This document shows positions 7,957-17,404 of a DNA stretch of 64,000 bases, piece by piece (position 1 is the stretch's first letter; every line of letters begins with the position of its first letter). Location: NCBI RefSeq assembly GCF_001426085.1, contig NZ_LMRR01000042.1, forward strand, positions 26,129 to 90,128, read 5' to 3'. Under the pieces are notes generated by a model that saw nothing but the letters and a program-made list of their open reading frames with translations, had not been told where the DNA came from and did not search any database. A program made the translations under genes and the position numbers. Origin of the DNA: Rhodococcus sp. Leaf278 (lineage in GTDB: Bacteria > Actinomycetota > Actinomycetes > Mycobacteriales > Mycobacteriaceae).

Positions 7957-8915
7957 CTTTTCCTCCGAAGCGTCGTCCATCCCGAGTTCTCGCTGGTAAA
8001 AATTGGTAGCGTGTTATCCGGCACGCCGTGCTCAAACGCTAAGGCAAGACCCATGTCACCGAACCCGAACTTGTCCTCGATTTTGTACCCGGCAGGATGG
8101 GCATAACGCGCCAAAAAGCCCGGCAATTCGGCGCGTAGGTTGGCAGGAACCAGATTTGTCTCCGAATACTCGGGATTTGCAAAGTATTCGTCAGGTAGAA
8201 GATGTGCCGGGCGCACCATTACCGTCGGACACTGCATAGCGATTTCCCGCTTGGCGTAAGCCGTACAGATGGCCGGCGTGTAGTAGACTTCTCCGATCCG
8301 CCCATCAGCCTGCAGCAATGCGAGGCTCGTCGCCGCATCACTTTGTCCGTCGGAGATTTCTCGAAACCACACTTGTAAAAATTGGGTGCCGGTTGCTGCG
8401 AGATCGTCGACAAACACCAGGTCGATAGCTCCTTGACCTTGGTTATGCGTTACGTAGTCACCTATTGCAGCAGGGTCTCGCAATTGGCCAGGGTTCGTCA
8501 CGAGGTTGCCCCTTGCGCTTCTAATGAAAATGTGACCTGAGCCGGCCGGGTCGTAGATGTCGCCAGTCGGGTATGTGACAACAACATTACGTCTGAATGT
8601 CTGCCATCGATTTACAACCGACTCGCTAGGCGGCAAGGCACTTCTGAACGTGGTCGATAGGGAATGAAACGCGGAGCTGACCATCTTTTCGACGTGGGCG
8701 CTGTTCAGATACACGAACGATTCAAGTAACGCGGCAGCTATCTCGCGGTCGCGGGCAGTACCAAAATTATCAAGCCAACCCGTAGGGTTGATGTCACCCG
8801 GTTGTCTCGGCCAGAGCCCAATATTCGAGTAGAACTGCCGCCTCGACCGCGACTCGACCTCTGACAAGGCACCTCGTCTTTCAACTCCATCGTAGCGTCG
8901 TATGTACGTAGCCAT
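7953..8915 (-). CDS. Phosphoribosyltransferase-like protein (defence operon, gene 1)
   Basis: A 320-residue protein from ATG 8915; a GTG at 8969 in frame would add 18 residues, and neither start has a strong ribosome site. The hallmark is LVFVDDLAATGTQ at about 166-178, matching the PRPP-binding loop of type I phosphoribosyltransferases (hydrophobic strand, two acidic residues, then TGT). A Gly-rich segment near 119-137 (DIYDPAGSGHIFIRSARG) could be a second loop. The C-terminus HGVPDNTLPIFTSENSGW is a strong family-like tail. This tail and the helical N-terminus are unlike biosynthetic enzymes, and no purine, pyrimidine or amino-acid pathway gene is nearby. From memory it fits the PRTase-like conflict-effector type that is paired with ATPases. 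It is the promoter-proximal gene and ends in an ATGA overlap with the ATPase. Substrate is unknown; nucleotide or tRNA modification is conjecture. Confidence 0.78.
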   Translation of the reverse strand: MATYIRRYDGVERRGALSEVESRSRRQFYSNIGLWPRQPGDINPTGWLDNFGTARDREIAAALLESFVYLNSAHVEKMVSSAFHSLSTTFRSALPPSESVVNRWQTFRRNVVVTYPTGDIYDPAGSGHIFIRSARGNLVTNPGQLRDPAAIGDYVTHNQGQGAIDLVFVDDLAATGTQFLQVWFREISDGQSDAATSLALLQADGRIGEVYYTPAICTAYAKREIAMQCPTVMVRPAHLLPDEYFANPEYSETNLVPANLRAELPGFLARYAHPAGYKIEDKFGFGDMGLALAFEHGVPDNTLPIFTSENSGWTTLRRKR

Positions 8916-9189
8916 GGTAGTGCCCGGGCGCAGGCTGGCGTCGCATTTATCCACTGTGCGGCGACACACGTGAGACGAAGCGAACCCGACGACCTAGCCG
9001 AAGAGGCCATGCTTACCGGACAAGACTGGCATGAGCCGCGGACAGTTCACCGGCCTCGTAGGACGCTAGTTAACTACAGGTCCAGCAAGACGACCGCCGC
9101 CAGTTATTTTGACTTGTGACATTCTGTGACACCGAAGTGCGTGTTCGAACCATCGCTGATGCAGCGTAACGCGCTGACCTGCGCAAACA

Positions 9190-9266
9190 TGGTGCCCCCA
9201 GTCGGACTCGAACCGACACTGTGCGGATTTTAAGTCCGCTGCCTCTGCCAATTGGGCTATAGGGGC
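9190..9266 (-). tRNA. tRNA-Leu(UAA), short variable arm; probable island attachment site
   Basis: Read on the minus strand it folds as acceptor GCCCCTA / TGGGGGC, D arm GCCC...AGGC, anticodon stem GCGGA / TCCGC with loop CTTAAAA, five variable bases ACAGT, T arm GTCGG-TTCGAGT-CCGAC, then A and an encoded CCA. The anticodon is UAA, reading the leucine codon UUA. The body is 74 nt without CCA. It lacks the long variable arm expected of tRNA-Leu. I recall a 74-nt tRNA-Leu at the same place in Mycobacterium tuberculosis. The 3' end faces the accessory region, the usual geometry for tyrosine-recombinase islands. Confidence 0.9.
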
Positions 9267-9293
9267 CACCGCCGGAGACTCGCTCCGGCGGTG
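9267..9293 (-). terminator. Perfect hairpin between atoE-like gene and tRNA-Leu
   Basis: CACCGCCGGAG (9267-9277), loop ACTCG, CTCCGGCGGTG (9283-9293): an uninterrupted 11-bp stem. It lies 18 bp past the stop of the fatty acid transporter, in its direction of transcription, and immediately before the tRNA. There is no T-run on the minus strand, so it may end transcription weakly or mark a processing site. Confidence 0.6.
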
Positions 9294-9310
9294 ACGATCA
9301 TATCGGGCTA

Positions 9311-10762
9311 CTACTGGGCCGGGATGACCGGCGGCACGAAGTCGAAGGTCATGCCAAGAAGCCACACCAGCAGCAGGACCACCGGGAAGTGAAAGATGAA
9401 CTGCAGGAACGTGAATCCGATCAGATCGCGCGCTCGCAGACCCAGAACCGCCAGCAAGGGCAGCATGAAGAACGGGTTGATCAGGTTCGGCAGCGCCTCA
9501 GCCACGTTGTAGATCTGGACGGTCCAGCCCAGATTCATCTGCACATCGGTGGCCGACTGCATTACGTACGGCGCTTCGACGAGCCACTTGCCGCCACCGG
9601 AGGGAACGAAGAGTCCAAGTACGACGGTGTAGATCGCGATGACCACCGCGAAGCCTCCACCGGACCCGATCTCGGTGAAGAAGGTCGCCAAATGCTCGGA
9701 GATCGTAACACCTCCCCTACCCTCTGCCTTGGTCAGCATGGCCGCCATCGCGGCGTATAGAGGAAACTGCACCAGGATGCCTGCGGTTGCGGGGACGGCC
9801 TTGCTGACCGAATCCAGAAAACGCCGCGGCGTCCCGTGCAGCACGAGCCCGAGCATCAGGAAGACCAGAAGGTACCCGTTCAGGCTGCTGACCACCGACA
9901 GCACCGGCAGCGTCAACAGTTGGGAGACAAGCCATCCCAGCGTCATCGCGCCTACGAAGAGCGGAAGAATTCTGCTGTACTCGAGCCACTCCCCTGGTCG
10001 GCTGCGTGGAGCAGGCTCGGACACGGTGTCGTCCAAACTGACGTTCATGTCCTCGGCGGTTTTGATCGCCGCGCCCTTGGGTGCCGAGAAATGCGCGATG
10101 GCCACGGTGAGGACGATGATGATCGCGCACATCAGCAACGACTGCCACGTGAAGATGGTGGTACCGAAATCGAGTTCTCCGGTGACCGAAAGCAGCGTCG
10201 CCGGAAGCGAACTCGCCGTCGCCTGTAGCTGAGCAGCCGAGGATGACATTCCGAGGGCCCACACGGCTCCGAGTCCCATGAACGCCGCCGCCCCGAGTGC
10301 CCGGTAGTCCGTCCGCAGATCGTCACGGCGCGCGATGGCACGGGCCAGCAGCCCGGCGAACACGAGACTCAGTCCCCAGTTCAGGAACGAGACCGAGCAG
10401 GACAGCAGCGCAACAAAACTGACTGCGCTGCTGGAACTCTTGGGCACCTGCGCCAATCGGGTGATCAATCTGGCGACCGGTGGAGATGTGGCCACCACGT
10501 AACCGGTGAGGACGACCATCGCCATCTGCAGCGTGAAGGCCGTCAGATCCCAGAATCCGTTGCCGAATGCATCGACCACGTTCTGCGGAGACGAGCCGTT
10601 GGCGAAGGCAGCAACAGCAACGACCACCACGCCGACAAGAGCGAAGATGTACGCGTCCGGAAACCACTTCTCGGTTCCCTTGGCGAGCGCTTGCGCTACG
10701 CGCGCCAGGCCTTTCTCAGCCGGAGCCTGTTCGGCCGGTGCCTGCTCGGCGGGTGACGTCAT
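9311..10762 (-). CDS. atoE: Short-chain fatty acid transporter, AtoE family
   Basis: A 483-residue, very hydrophobic protein with about eleven to twelve predicted membrane helices. The N-terminus carries a small AEQAPAEQAPAEK repeat before KWFPDAYIFALVGVV. Family-like stretches include NWGLSLVFAGLLARAIARR, ALGMSSSAAQLQA and FVPSGGGKWLVEAPYV, the conserved signature of the AtoE/TIGR00366 group of short-chain fatty acid (acetoacetate, butyrate) importers. Length is normal for the family (about 440-480). No ato catabolic genes are adjacent; it stands alone between ppx and tRNA-Leu, ending at a hairpin. Substrate identity is by family only. Start is the ATG at 10762. Confidence 0.87.
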   Translation of the reverse strand: MTSPAEQAPAEQAPAEKGLARVAQALAKGTEKWFPDAYIFALVGVVVVAVAAFANGSSPQNVVDAFGNGFWDLTAFTLQMAMVVLTGYVVATSPPVARLITRLAQVPKSSSSAVSFVALLSCSVSFLNWGLSLVFAGLLARAIARRDDLRTDYRALGAAAFMGLGAVWALGMSSSAAQLQATASSLPATLLSVTGELDFGTTIFTWQSLLMCAIIIVLTVAIAHFSAPKGAAIKTAEDMNVSLDDTVSEPAPRSRPGEWLEYSRILPLFVGAMTLGWLVSQLLTLPVLSVVSSLNGYLLVFLMLGLVLHGTPRRFLDSVSKAVPATAGILVQFPLYAAMAAMLTKAEGRGGVTISEHLATFFTEIGSGGGFAVVIAIYTVVLGLFVPSGGGKWLVEAPYVMQSATDVQMNLGWTVQIYNVAEALPNLINPFFMLPLLAVLGLRARDLIGFTFLQFIFHFPVVLLLVWLLGMTFDFVPPVIPAQ

Positions 10763-10878
10763 CGGTGGTCCTCACCTCGAAGATAGCCGTGACGTGAGCC
10801 ACAGCACCTGTAAGGTTTCACCGAAAGGCGTAGCGATGCAACCTACATCGCCGCAGACCGTATCTGCAGAATTGCAGA

Positions 10879-11823
10879 TCAGATCTTGATCGACATCGCG
10901 ATGCCGTCGAGGATGTCGTGTTCGCTGACCGTCAACGAGCTCACGGCACCGCGCCGCTCGAACTCCTCGGCCAATACGCTACAGACAATCGCACCGCCGC
11001 CGATGACGTCGACCCGACCGGGATGCATGGGGCCCAACGTACTTCGCTGCGTATGCGTCATGCCGATCAGTCGCTCGCACACCTCGAAGAGCTGATCGAA
11101 CGGCACCCGCGACAGGTGCACCGCATCCGCGTCGTACTCGGGTAGTTCCTTGGCGATGGCCGCGATGGTCGTCATCGTGCCGGCCACCCCCACCCAGCTC
11201 GACGCGTCGCCGATCGACACGTCCTCGAACGCCTCCGCCAACTTTTCGCGGGCGTACTCACGCGCACCGTTGATCTCGTCTGCGGTGGGCGGGTCCGAAT
11301 GCAGGAACCGTTCGGTCAGACGGACGCAGCCGATGTTCGCCGAGAACGCCGCCTTCACGCCTTTGGCGTCGCCCAGTACGAGCTCGGTGGAACCGCCGCC
11401 CAAATCGACGACCAGGAAAGGTCCTGCAGCAGAGTCGAGTTCACCGACTGCACCGGCGAAAGACAACCGTGCTTCCTCGTCACCGGTGATCACTTCGGCT
11501 TCGGCACCGGGGATGACTTTGCCGAGCACCTCGCGCACCATCGAGAAGAAGTCCTCGCGGTTCGACGCATCCCGGGTGGCGGAGGTGGCGACCATCCGCA
11601 CTGCGGTAGCCCCGGTTTTACGAATGATCTCCGCGTACTCGACCAACGCCACGCGAGTGCGTTCGATGGCCTCGGGGACGAATGCTCCCGTCGCGTCGAC
11701 TCCCTGACCGAGTCGCACGATGCGCATCTCGCGGGCGACGTCGGCGAGGGACTTTCCGTTGTTGTCGGCGACGAGCAGGCGGATCGAGTTGGTGCCGCAA
11801 TCTATCGCTGCAACCCTGGTCAT
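10879..11823 (-). CDS. ppx: Exopolyphosphatase / guanosine pentaphosphatase family
   Basis: The product is 314 residues, from an ATG that overlaps the DUF501 stop as ATGA. The ASKHA (actin-like) ATPase fold is plain: phosphate-1 loop AAIDCGTNSIRLLVAD near the N-terminus, phosphate-2 DLGGGSTELVLG near 135-146, and an adenosine-type VIGGGAIVC loop near the end. Ppx/GppA enzymes hydrolyse the terminal phosphate of polyphosphate or convert pppGpp to ppGpp, linking phosphate reserves to the stringent response. This is the short form lacking the C-terminal HD domain, as in Rv1026 of mycobacteria, which occupies the same position. It is the last gene of an operon after ftsB-like and DUF501 genes. 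Which substrate dominates cannot be read from sequence. Confidence 0.9.
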   Translation of the reverse strand: MTRVAAIDCGTNSIRLLVADNNGKSLADVAREMRIVRLGQGVDATGAFVPEAIERTRVALVEYAEIIRKTGATAVRMVATSATRDASNREDFFSMVREVLGKVIPGAEAEVITGDEEARLSFAGAVGELDSAAGPFLVVDLGGGSTELVLGDAKGVKAAFSANIGCVRLTERFLHSDPPTADEINGAREYAREKLAEAFEDVSIGDASSWVGVAGTMTTIAAIAKELPEYDADAVHLSRVPFDQLFEVCERLIGMTHTQRSTLGPMHPGRVDVIGGGAIVCSVLAEEFERRGAVSSLTVSEHDILDGIAMSIKI

Positions 11824-12350
11824 TGTTTCTCCGCACGTAGTTCTTCGATGGTCGGCCAATCGGCCGGAATAGCTTTGCCACGCAACGAGTTCTCGGCGGC
11901 AAGGGCCACCGACTCGTCGCCCAGCGGATTGACGCCCGGGCCTTTGGCCAACGAATGGGCGATCAGGACGTGCAAGCATTTGACCCGATCCGGCATGCCA
12001 CCACCGGTGAAATCCGTTCCGAGAGATTCGATCTCGTCACGCTCGGCCAGATAGGACTGATGGGCGCGCAAATAGGCAGCAGCCAACTTGGGATCGGTAC
12101 CGAGACGTTCGGTCATCTCCCGCATCACGCCCGCCGACTCCTGACGACTCGCCTCTGCCGTCAGCCGTGGGTCTGTCAGATAGAACAGGGTGGGAAAAGG
12201 CGTGCCGTCGGGCAACTTGGGGGCGGTTTTCACCACGCCCGGCCTGCCGTCCGGAGATCGATACGCGATCTCGAGTACGCCACGCGGTTCACGTCCGAGC
12301 TGCGCTGCGACCGCATCGAGATCTTCCTGCGAGACTGCCGAGGAATTCAC
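11820..12350 (-). CDS. DUF501 family protein
   Basis: A 176-residue soluble protein of the DUF501 family, typically found between ftsB/divIC and ppx in actinobacteria (the Rv1025 position). Recognisable segments are QLGREPRGVLEIAYRSPDG, VKTAPKLPDGTPFPTLFYLTDPRL and DRVKCLHVLIAHSLAKGPGVNPLGDE; the last is the family's most conserved block, with Cys and His residues. No function is established. It overlaps both neighbours by 4 bp (ATGA), so translation is coupled to the septum protein upstream and the exopolyphosphatase downstream. Confidence 0.88.
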   Translation of the reverse strand: MNSSAVSQEDLDAVAAQLGREPRGVLEIAYRSPDGRPGVVKTAPKLPDGTPFPTLFYLTDPRLTAEASRQESAGVMREMTERLGTDPKLAAAYLRAHQSYLAERDEIESLGTDFTGGGMPDRVKCLHVLIAHSLAKGPGVNPLGDESVALAAENSLRGKAIPADWPTIEELRAEKQ

Positions 12351-13060
12351 CCGAGCGGTCCTCCTTCTGGTTCTGGCACCGGCGGCGAGGCCGGCACGGG
12401 TTCTGGCTGTACGACGGGCATCGGTGCGGACGTCGGCTCGGCTGGCTCGTCCGAACCCTGCGGCTGAACTGCGGTGTTCCAGAGGTCGGTGTACCAGGGC
12501 CCCGTCGGCGCACTGTCGGCCGCGAGTTCCTCCGGGGTCTTGCCGTAGTCGCCGGGCAACTGCACCTGGTACGGCGTCTCCCCCGGCATCACGAACCGCA
12601 GGCGCTCACGCGCATCGGCCGCGATGCGGGACGGCTCGTCGAGCTGAGATTTCTGGGTCTGGAGCGCTTGCACGTCGTTCTCCAACGCCCGCCGCTCGGC
12701 CAAGACCGACTCGAGTTCACTGCGCTGCGAGAAGTAGGTGCGTAGCGGTACTGCCAGCGTCAACGCCAGCGCACACACCACAACGCCGAGAATGACGGCC
12801 CGCCCGGTGGACAGTCCGAAGAACGTCCGCTCGGGCATCTTGGGCCTACGTGCCCCGACGCGCCGGGGAGCGGCCTTGCCGCCGACCACCGCGTCGCGCA
12901 TCTGCTCCGACGGCTCGGGCGGGGTGGCCTGCCGGCCGGAGGCGTTCTCGTCGCGAGAAACGCCTCCGGCCTTCGACCGACTCGAAGAGGAGGAGCGGCC
13001 GCGAGGCCTGGGATCACGTCCACCTGGACTGGTCCCGGACCTTCCGCGCCGTGCCATCAT
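12347..13060 (-). CDS. FtsB/DivIC-type septum formation initiator protein
   Basis: The product is 237 residues. The first 70 are a basic, Ser/Arg/Gly-rich cytoplasmic tail, then comes one membrane helix (AVILGVVVCALALTLAVPL, about 88-106). A coiled coil follows (SELESVLAERRALENDVQALQTQKSQL), leading into the family's DPSRIAADARERLRFVMPGE block, here DEPSRIAADARERLRFVMPGE. A Pro/Glu-rich tail closes the protein. This is the bitopic DivIC/FtsB architecture, which joins FtsQ/FtsL in the divisome; long disordered ends are usual in mycolata. It lies 33 bp downstream of eno and overlaps DUF501 by 4 bp. ATG 13057 directly follows ATG 13060, so either may be used. Confidence 0.87.
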   Translation of the reverse strand: MMARRGRSGTSPGGRDPRPRGRSSSSSRSKAGGVSRDENASGRQATPPEPSEQMRDAVVGGKAAPRRVGARRPKMPERTFFGLSTGRAVILGVVVCALALTLAVPLRTYFSQRSELESVLAERRALENDVQALQTQKSQLDEPSRIAADARERLRFVMPGETPYQVQLPGDYGKTPEELAADSAPTGPWYTDLWNTAVQPQGSDEPAEPTSAPMPVVQPEPVPASPPVPEPEGGPLG

Positions 13061-13093
13061 TCATCTCCACTTCGTGCGATACGTACCTGCGTG

Positions 13094-15212
<2,119 letters not shown>

Positions 15213-15304
15213 GGTAATAGAAAGCTAAAGCCTCATAAAACCCCAGTTCATCGTGCATTCGAATCGCGCTACAGGGTGTATGTTTCTGTCAACCTTCACG
15301 CATG

Positions 15305-15339
15305 AGGGTCGCCTACCCTTCGCGAGGCAAGGCGTACCA
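15305..15339 (+). promoter_or_regulatory. Tandem DtxR/IdeR-like iron boxes upstream of efeUOB
   Basis: AGGGTCGCCTACCCT (15305-15319, best read on the minus strand as AGGGTAGGCGACCCT) and AGGCAAGGCGTACCA (15325-15339) each match 11 of 15 positions of the core AGGTAAGGCTAACCT that I remember for the IdeR/DtxR operator. Their starts are 20 bp apart, and they end 29 bp before the efeU start. Paired boxes are normal for this regulator. Binding is inferred from pattern only. Confidence 0.55.
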
Positions 15340-15368
15340 ATGTTCGACGCACAACAGGAGCAACATCC

Positions 15369-16250
15369 GTGTCCGTATTGGCTGCCGCAGGATCTGCGCC
15401 ATCGATCGCCACCCAGATGTTCGGTAGCGGTCTGATCGGTCTCCGCGAGGGTCTCGAGACCGGAATCGTCGTCATGATTCTTGTCGCGTTTCTCGTCAAG
15501 GCGAACCGGCGCGACGCACTCAAATGGGTGTGGCTGGGCGTCGGATTGGCCGTTGCCATGGTCGCTGCCATCTTCTTCGTCATCCACTACGGCACGTCGA
15601 CGGTCACCGGACTGACTGCCGAGATCATCGCGGGGGCTGCCTCGCTGGTCGCCGTGGTCATCGTGACGGCAATGGTGCTGTGGATGCGGACCGCCGCCAA
15701 GAACATCTCCGGCGAACTGCGAGCGAACATGGAGAAGGCACTCACCGTCGGGCCTGCCGCAGTGCTGACACTCTCGTTCTTCGCCGTGGGCCGGGAAGGC
15801 GTCGAGACGGCCCTGCTCATGGTCGGCTACGCCGAGAACACCAACGGCAGTCTGTGGCCGCTGCTCGGTCTTCTGCTCGGCATCGTCGTCGCTGCCGTGC
15901 TGACGGTGTTCCTGTACTTCGGTGCCGTGCGCATCAACTTCGCCGTGTTCTTCAAGTACACCGGCATCTTCCTCATCGTGGTCGCCGCCGGAATCCTCGC
16001 CTACGGCATCCGCGCACTGCAGATCGGCGGAGTTCTGCCCGGTGGCAGCGCCGTCGCCTTCGACATCAGCGCTCACTTCGACGCCTCGAGCTGGTACGGC
16101 ACCGTGCTCGGCGGCATCTTCAACTTCCGCCCCGAACCCACTGTCTTCCAAGCGATCGCATGGGTGCTCTACATCGTCGTCGTGTTGTTCCTCTTCCTCC
16201 GCCCGGTCCGCGTTCCCGCGGCTCCCGAGCCTGTACTTCAGAACTCCTGA
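15369..16250 (+). CDS. efeU: Ferrous iron permease EfeU (Ftr1 family)
   Basis: A 293-residue membrane protein from a GTG start, with about seven predicted helices. The two iron-coordinating REXXE motifs of the Ftr1/EfeU family are present: REGLE at 26-30 in the first helix and GREGVE near 138-143 in the fourth. EfeU moves iron across the membrane after EfeO/EfeB deliver it. It is followed 14 bp later by efeO and then efeB, the canonical operon order. Two putative IdeR boxes lie upstream, so iron repression is likely. Confidence 0.95.
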   Translation: MSVLAAAGSAPSIATQMFGSGLIGLREGLETGIVVMILVAFLVKANRRDALKWVWLGVGLAVAMVAAIFFVIHYGTSTVTGLTAEIIAGAASLVAVVIVTAMVLWMRTAAKNISGELRANMEKALTVGPAAVLTLSFFAVGREGVETALLMVGYAENTNGSLWPLLGLLLGIVVAAVLTVFLYFGAVRINFAVFFKYTGIFLIVVAAGILAYGIRALQIGGVLPGGSAVAFDISAHFDASSWYGTVLGGIFNFRPEPTVFQAIAWVLYIVVVLFLFLRPVRVPAAPEPVLQNS

Positions 16251-16264
16251 AAGGCACCACCACC

Positions 16265-17404
16265 ATGCGTCGTTCCACCTTCGCTCTGGCCGCGGTCGCG
16301 GTTCTGCCGATAGTCCTGGCCGGATGCACCGAAAAGTCCTCCACCGAAGCTGCATCGGGTGATATCGCCGTCACCGCGAACGATTCCTCCTGCGACGTGA
16401 GCGCATCCGAGGGCACCACCGGCAACTCGACCTTCCAGATCACCAACAACGGCAGCAAGGTCACCGAGTTCTACGTCTACGGCGAGGGCGACCGCGTCAT
16501 GGGTGAGGTCGAAAACATCGGACCCGGCTTGACGCGTCAGCTCATCGTCGCCCTGCCGGACCCAGGCACCTACCAAACCGCCTGCAAGGCAGGGATGGTG
16601 GGCGACGGCATTCGCGCCGACTTCGTGGTCACCGGCGACTCGGTCCGCACCGCAGGCGAGGACGGGCTCCTCACCGAGGCCGCCGCCGGCTACAAGCGCT
16701 ACGTCGTCAGCCAGATCGACGCACTGCAGGACACCACGGCGTCGTTCGTCACTGCCGTCAAGAGCGGCGACGTCGACGCAGCCAAGGCCGAGTTCCCCAT
16801 TGCACGTAGCTATTACGAGCGTATCGAGCCCGTGGCCGAAAGCTTCCCCGACGACCTCGACCCGCGCATCGACCTTCGTGAGCCCGACGTGGAGCCCGGT
16901 GCCGAGTGGACCGGCTTCCACCGCATCGAGAAGGACCTGTGGGCGCAGGGTCTGCAGGCTGACACCAATGCGATGGCCGATCAGCTGCAGGCCGACATCA
17001 CCGAACTCGCCGACAAGATCAAAGCCGACGACTTCACCATCGACCCCATTCAGGTCGCCGGTGGTGCGCAGGGACTGCTCGACGAAGTTGCCAAGACCAA
17101 GATCAGCGGTGAAGAAGACTTCTTCTCGCACACCGACCTGTGGGATTTCCAGGCCAACGTCGACGGCTCCCAGGCCGCCATTGCCGCGGTGCGCCCCATT
17201 CTCGACGAGCGCAATGCCGATCTCGGTACCGCCATCGATGCCCGCTTCGCAGAACTCGACGCCGAGCTCGCCAAGTACCGCAGCGGCGACGGCTTCGTCT
17301 TCTACGACACGGTGACCGAACCGCAGCGTCAGGAACTCTCGAACAAGATCGATGCATTGTCCGCCGAAGTAAGTCAGGTGCAGGGTGTCGTTGCCGGACA
17401 ATAA
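16265..17404 (+). CDS. efeO: Iron uptake lipoprotein EfeO
   Basis: A 379-residue protein with an N-terminal lipobox (PIVLAGC), so it is anchored outside the membrane. It has the two-domain EfeO layout: a cupredoxin-like N-terminal domain (about 33-125, with YVYGEGDRVMGEVENIGPG) and the imelysin/M75 C-terminal domain. The M75 signature HxxE appears in GFHRIEKDLW, and the ending VFYDTVTEPQRQELSNKIDALSA is typical. It captures iron in the cell envelope for EfeU. Its last codons overlap the start of efeB by 20 bp. Confidence 0.95.
   Translation: MRRSTFALAAVAVLPIVLAGCTEKSSTEAASGDIAVTANDSSCDVSASEGTTGNSTFQITNNGSKVTEFYVYGEGDRVMGEVENIGPGLTRQLIVALPDPGTYQTACKAGMVGDGIRADFVVTGDSVRTAGEDGLLTEAAAGYKRYVVSQIDALQDTTASFVTAVKSGDVDAAKAEFPIARSYYERIEPVAESFPDDLDPRIDLREPDVEPGAEWTGFHRIEKDLWAQGLQADTNAMADQLQADITELADKIKADDFTIDPIQVAGGAQGLLDEVAKTKISGEEDFFSHTDLWDFQANVDGSQAAIAAVRPILDERNADLGTAIDARFAELDAELAKYRSGDGFVFYDTVTEPQRQELSNKIDALSAEVSQVQGVVAGQ

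Noticed and set aside
3916-8915. Retron or restriction-modification interpretation of the island operon
   Set aside because: No reverse transcriptase, non-coding RNA-like template or PD-ExK/HNH nuclease motif is present, so the PRTase-like protein cannot be assigned to a retron and the methyltransferase cannot be called a Type II system.
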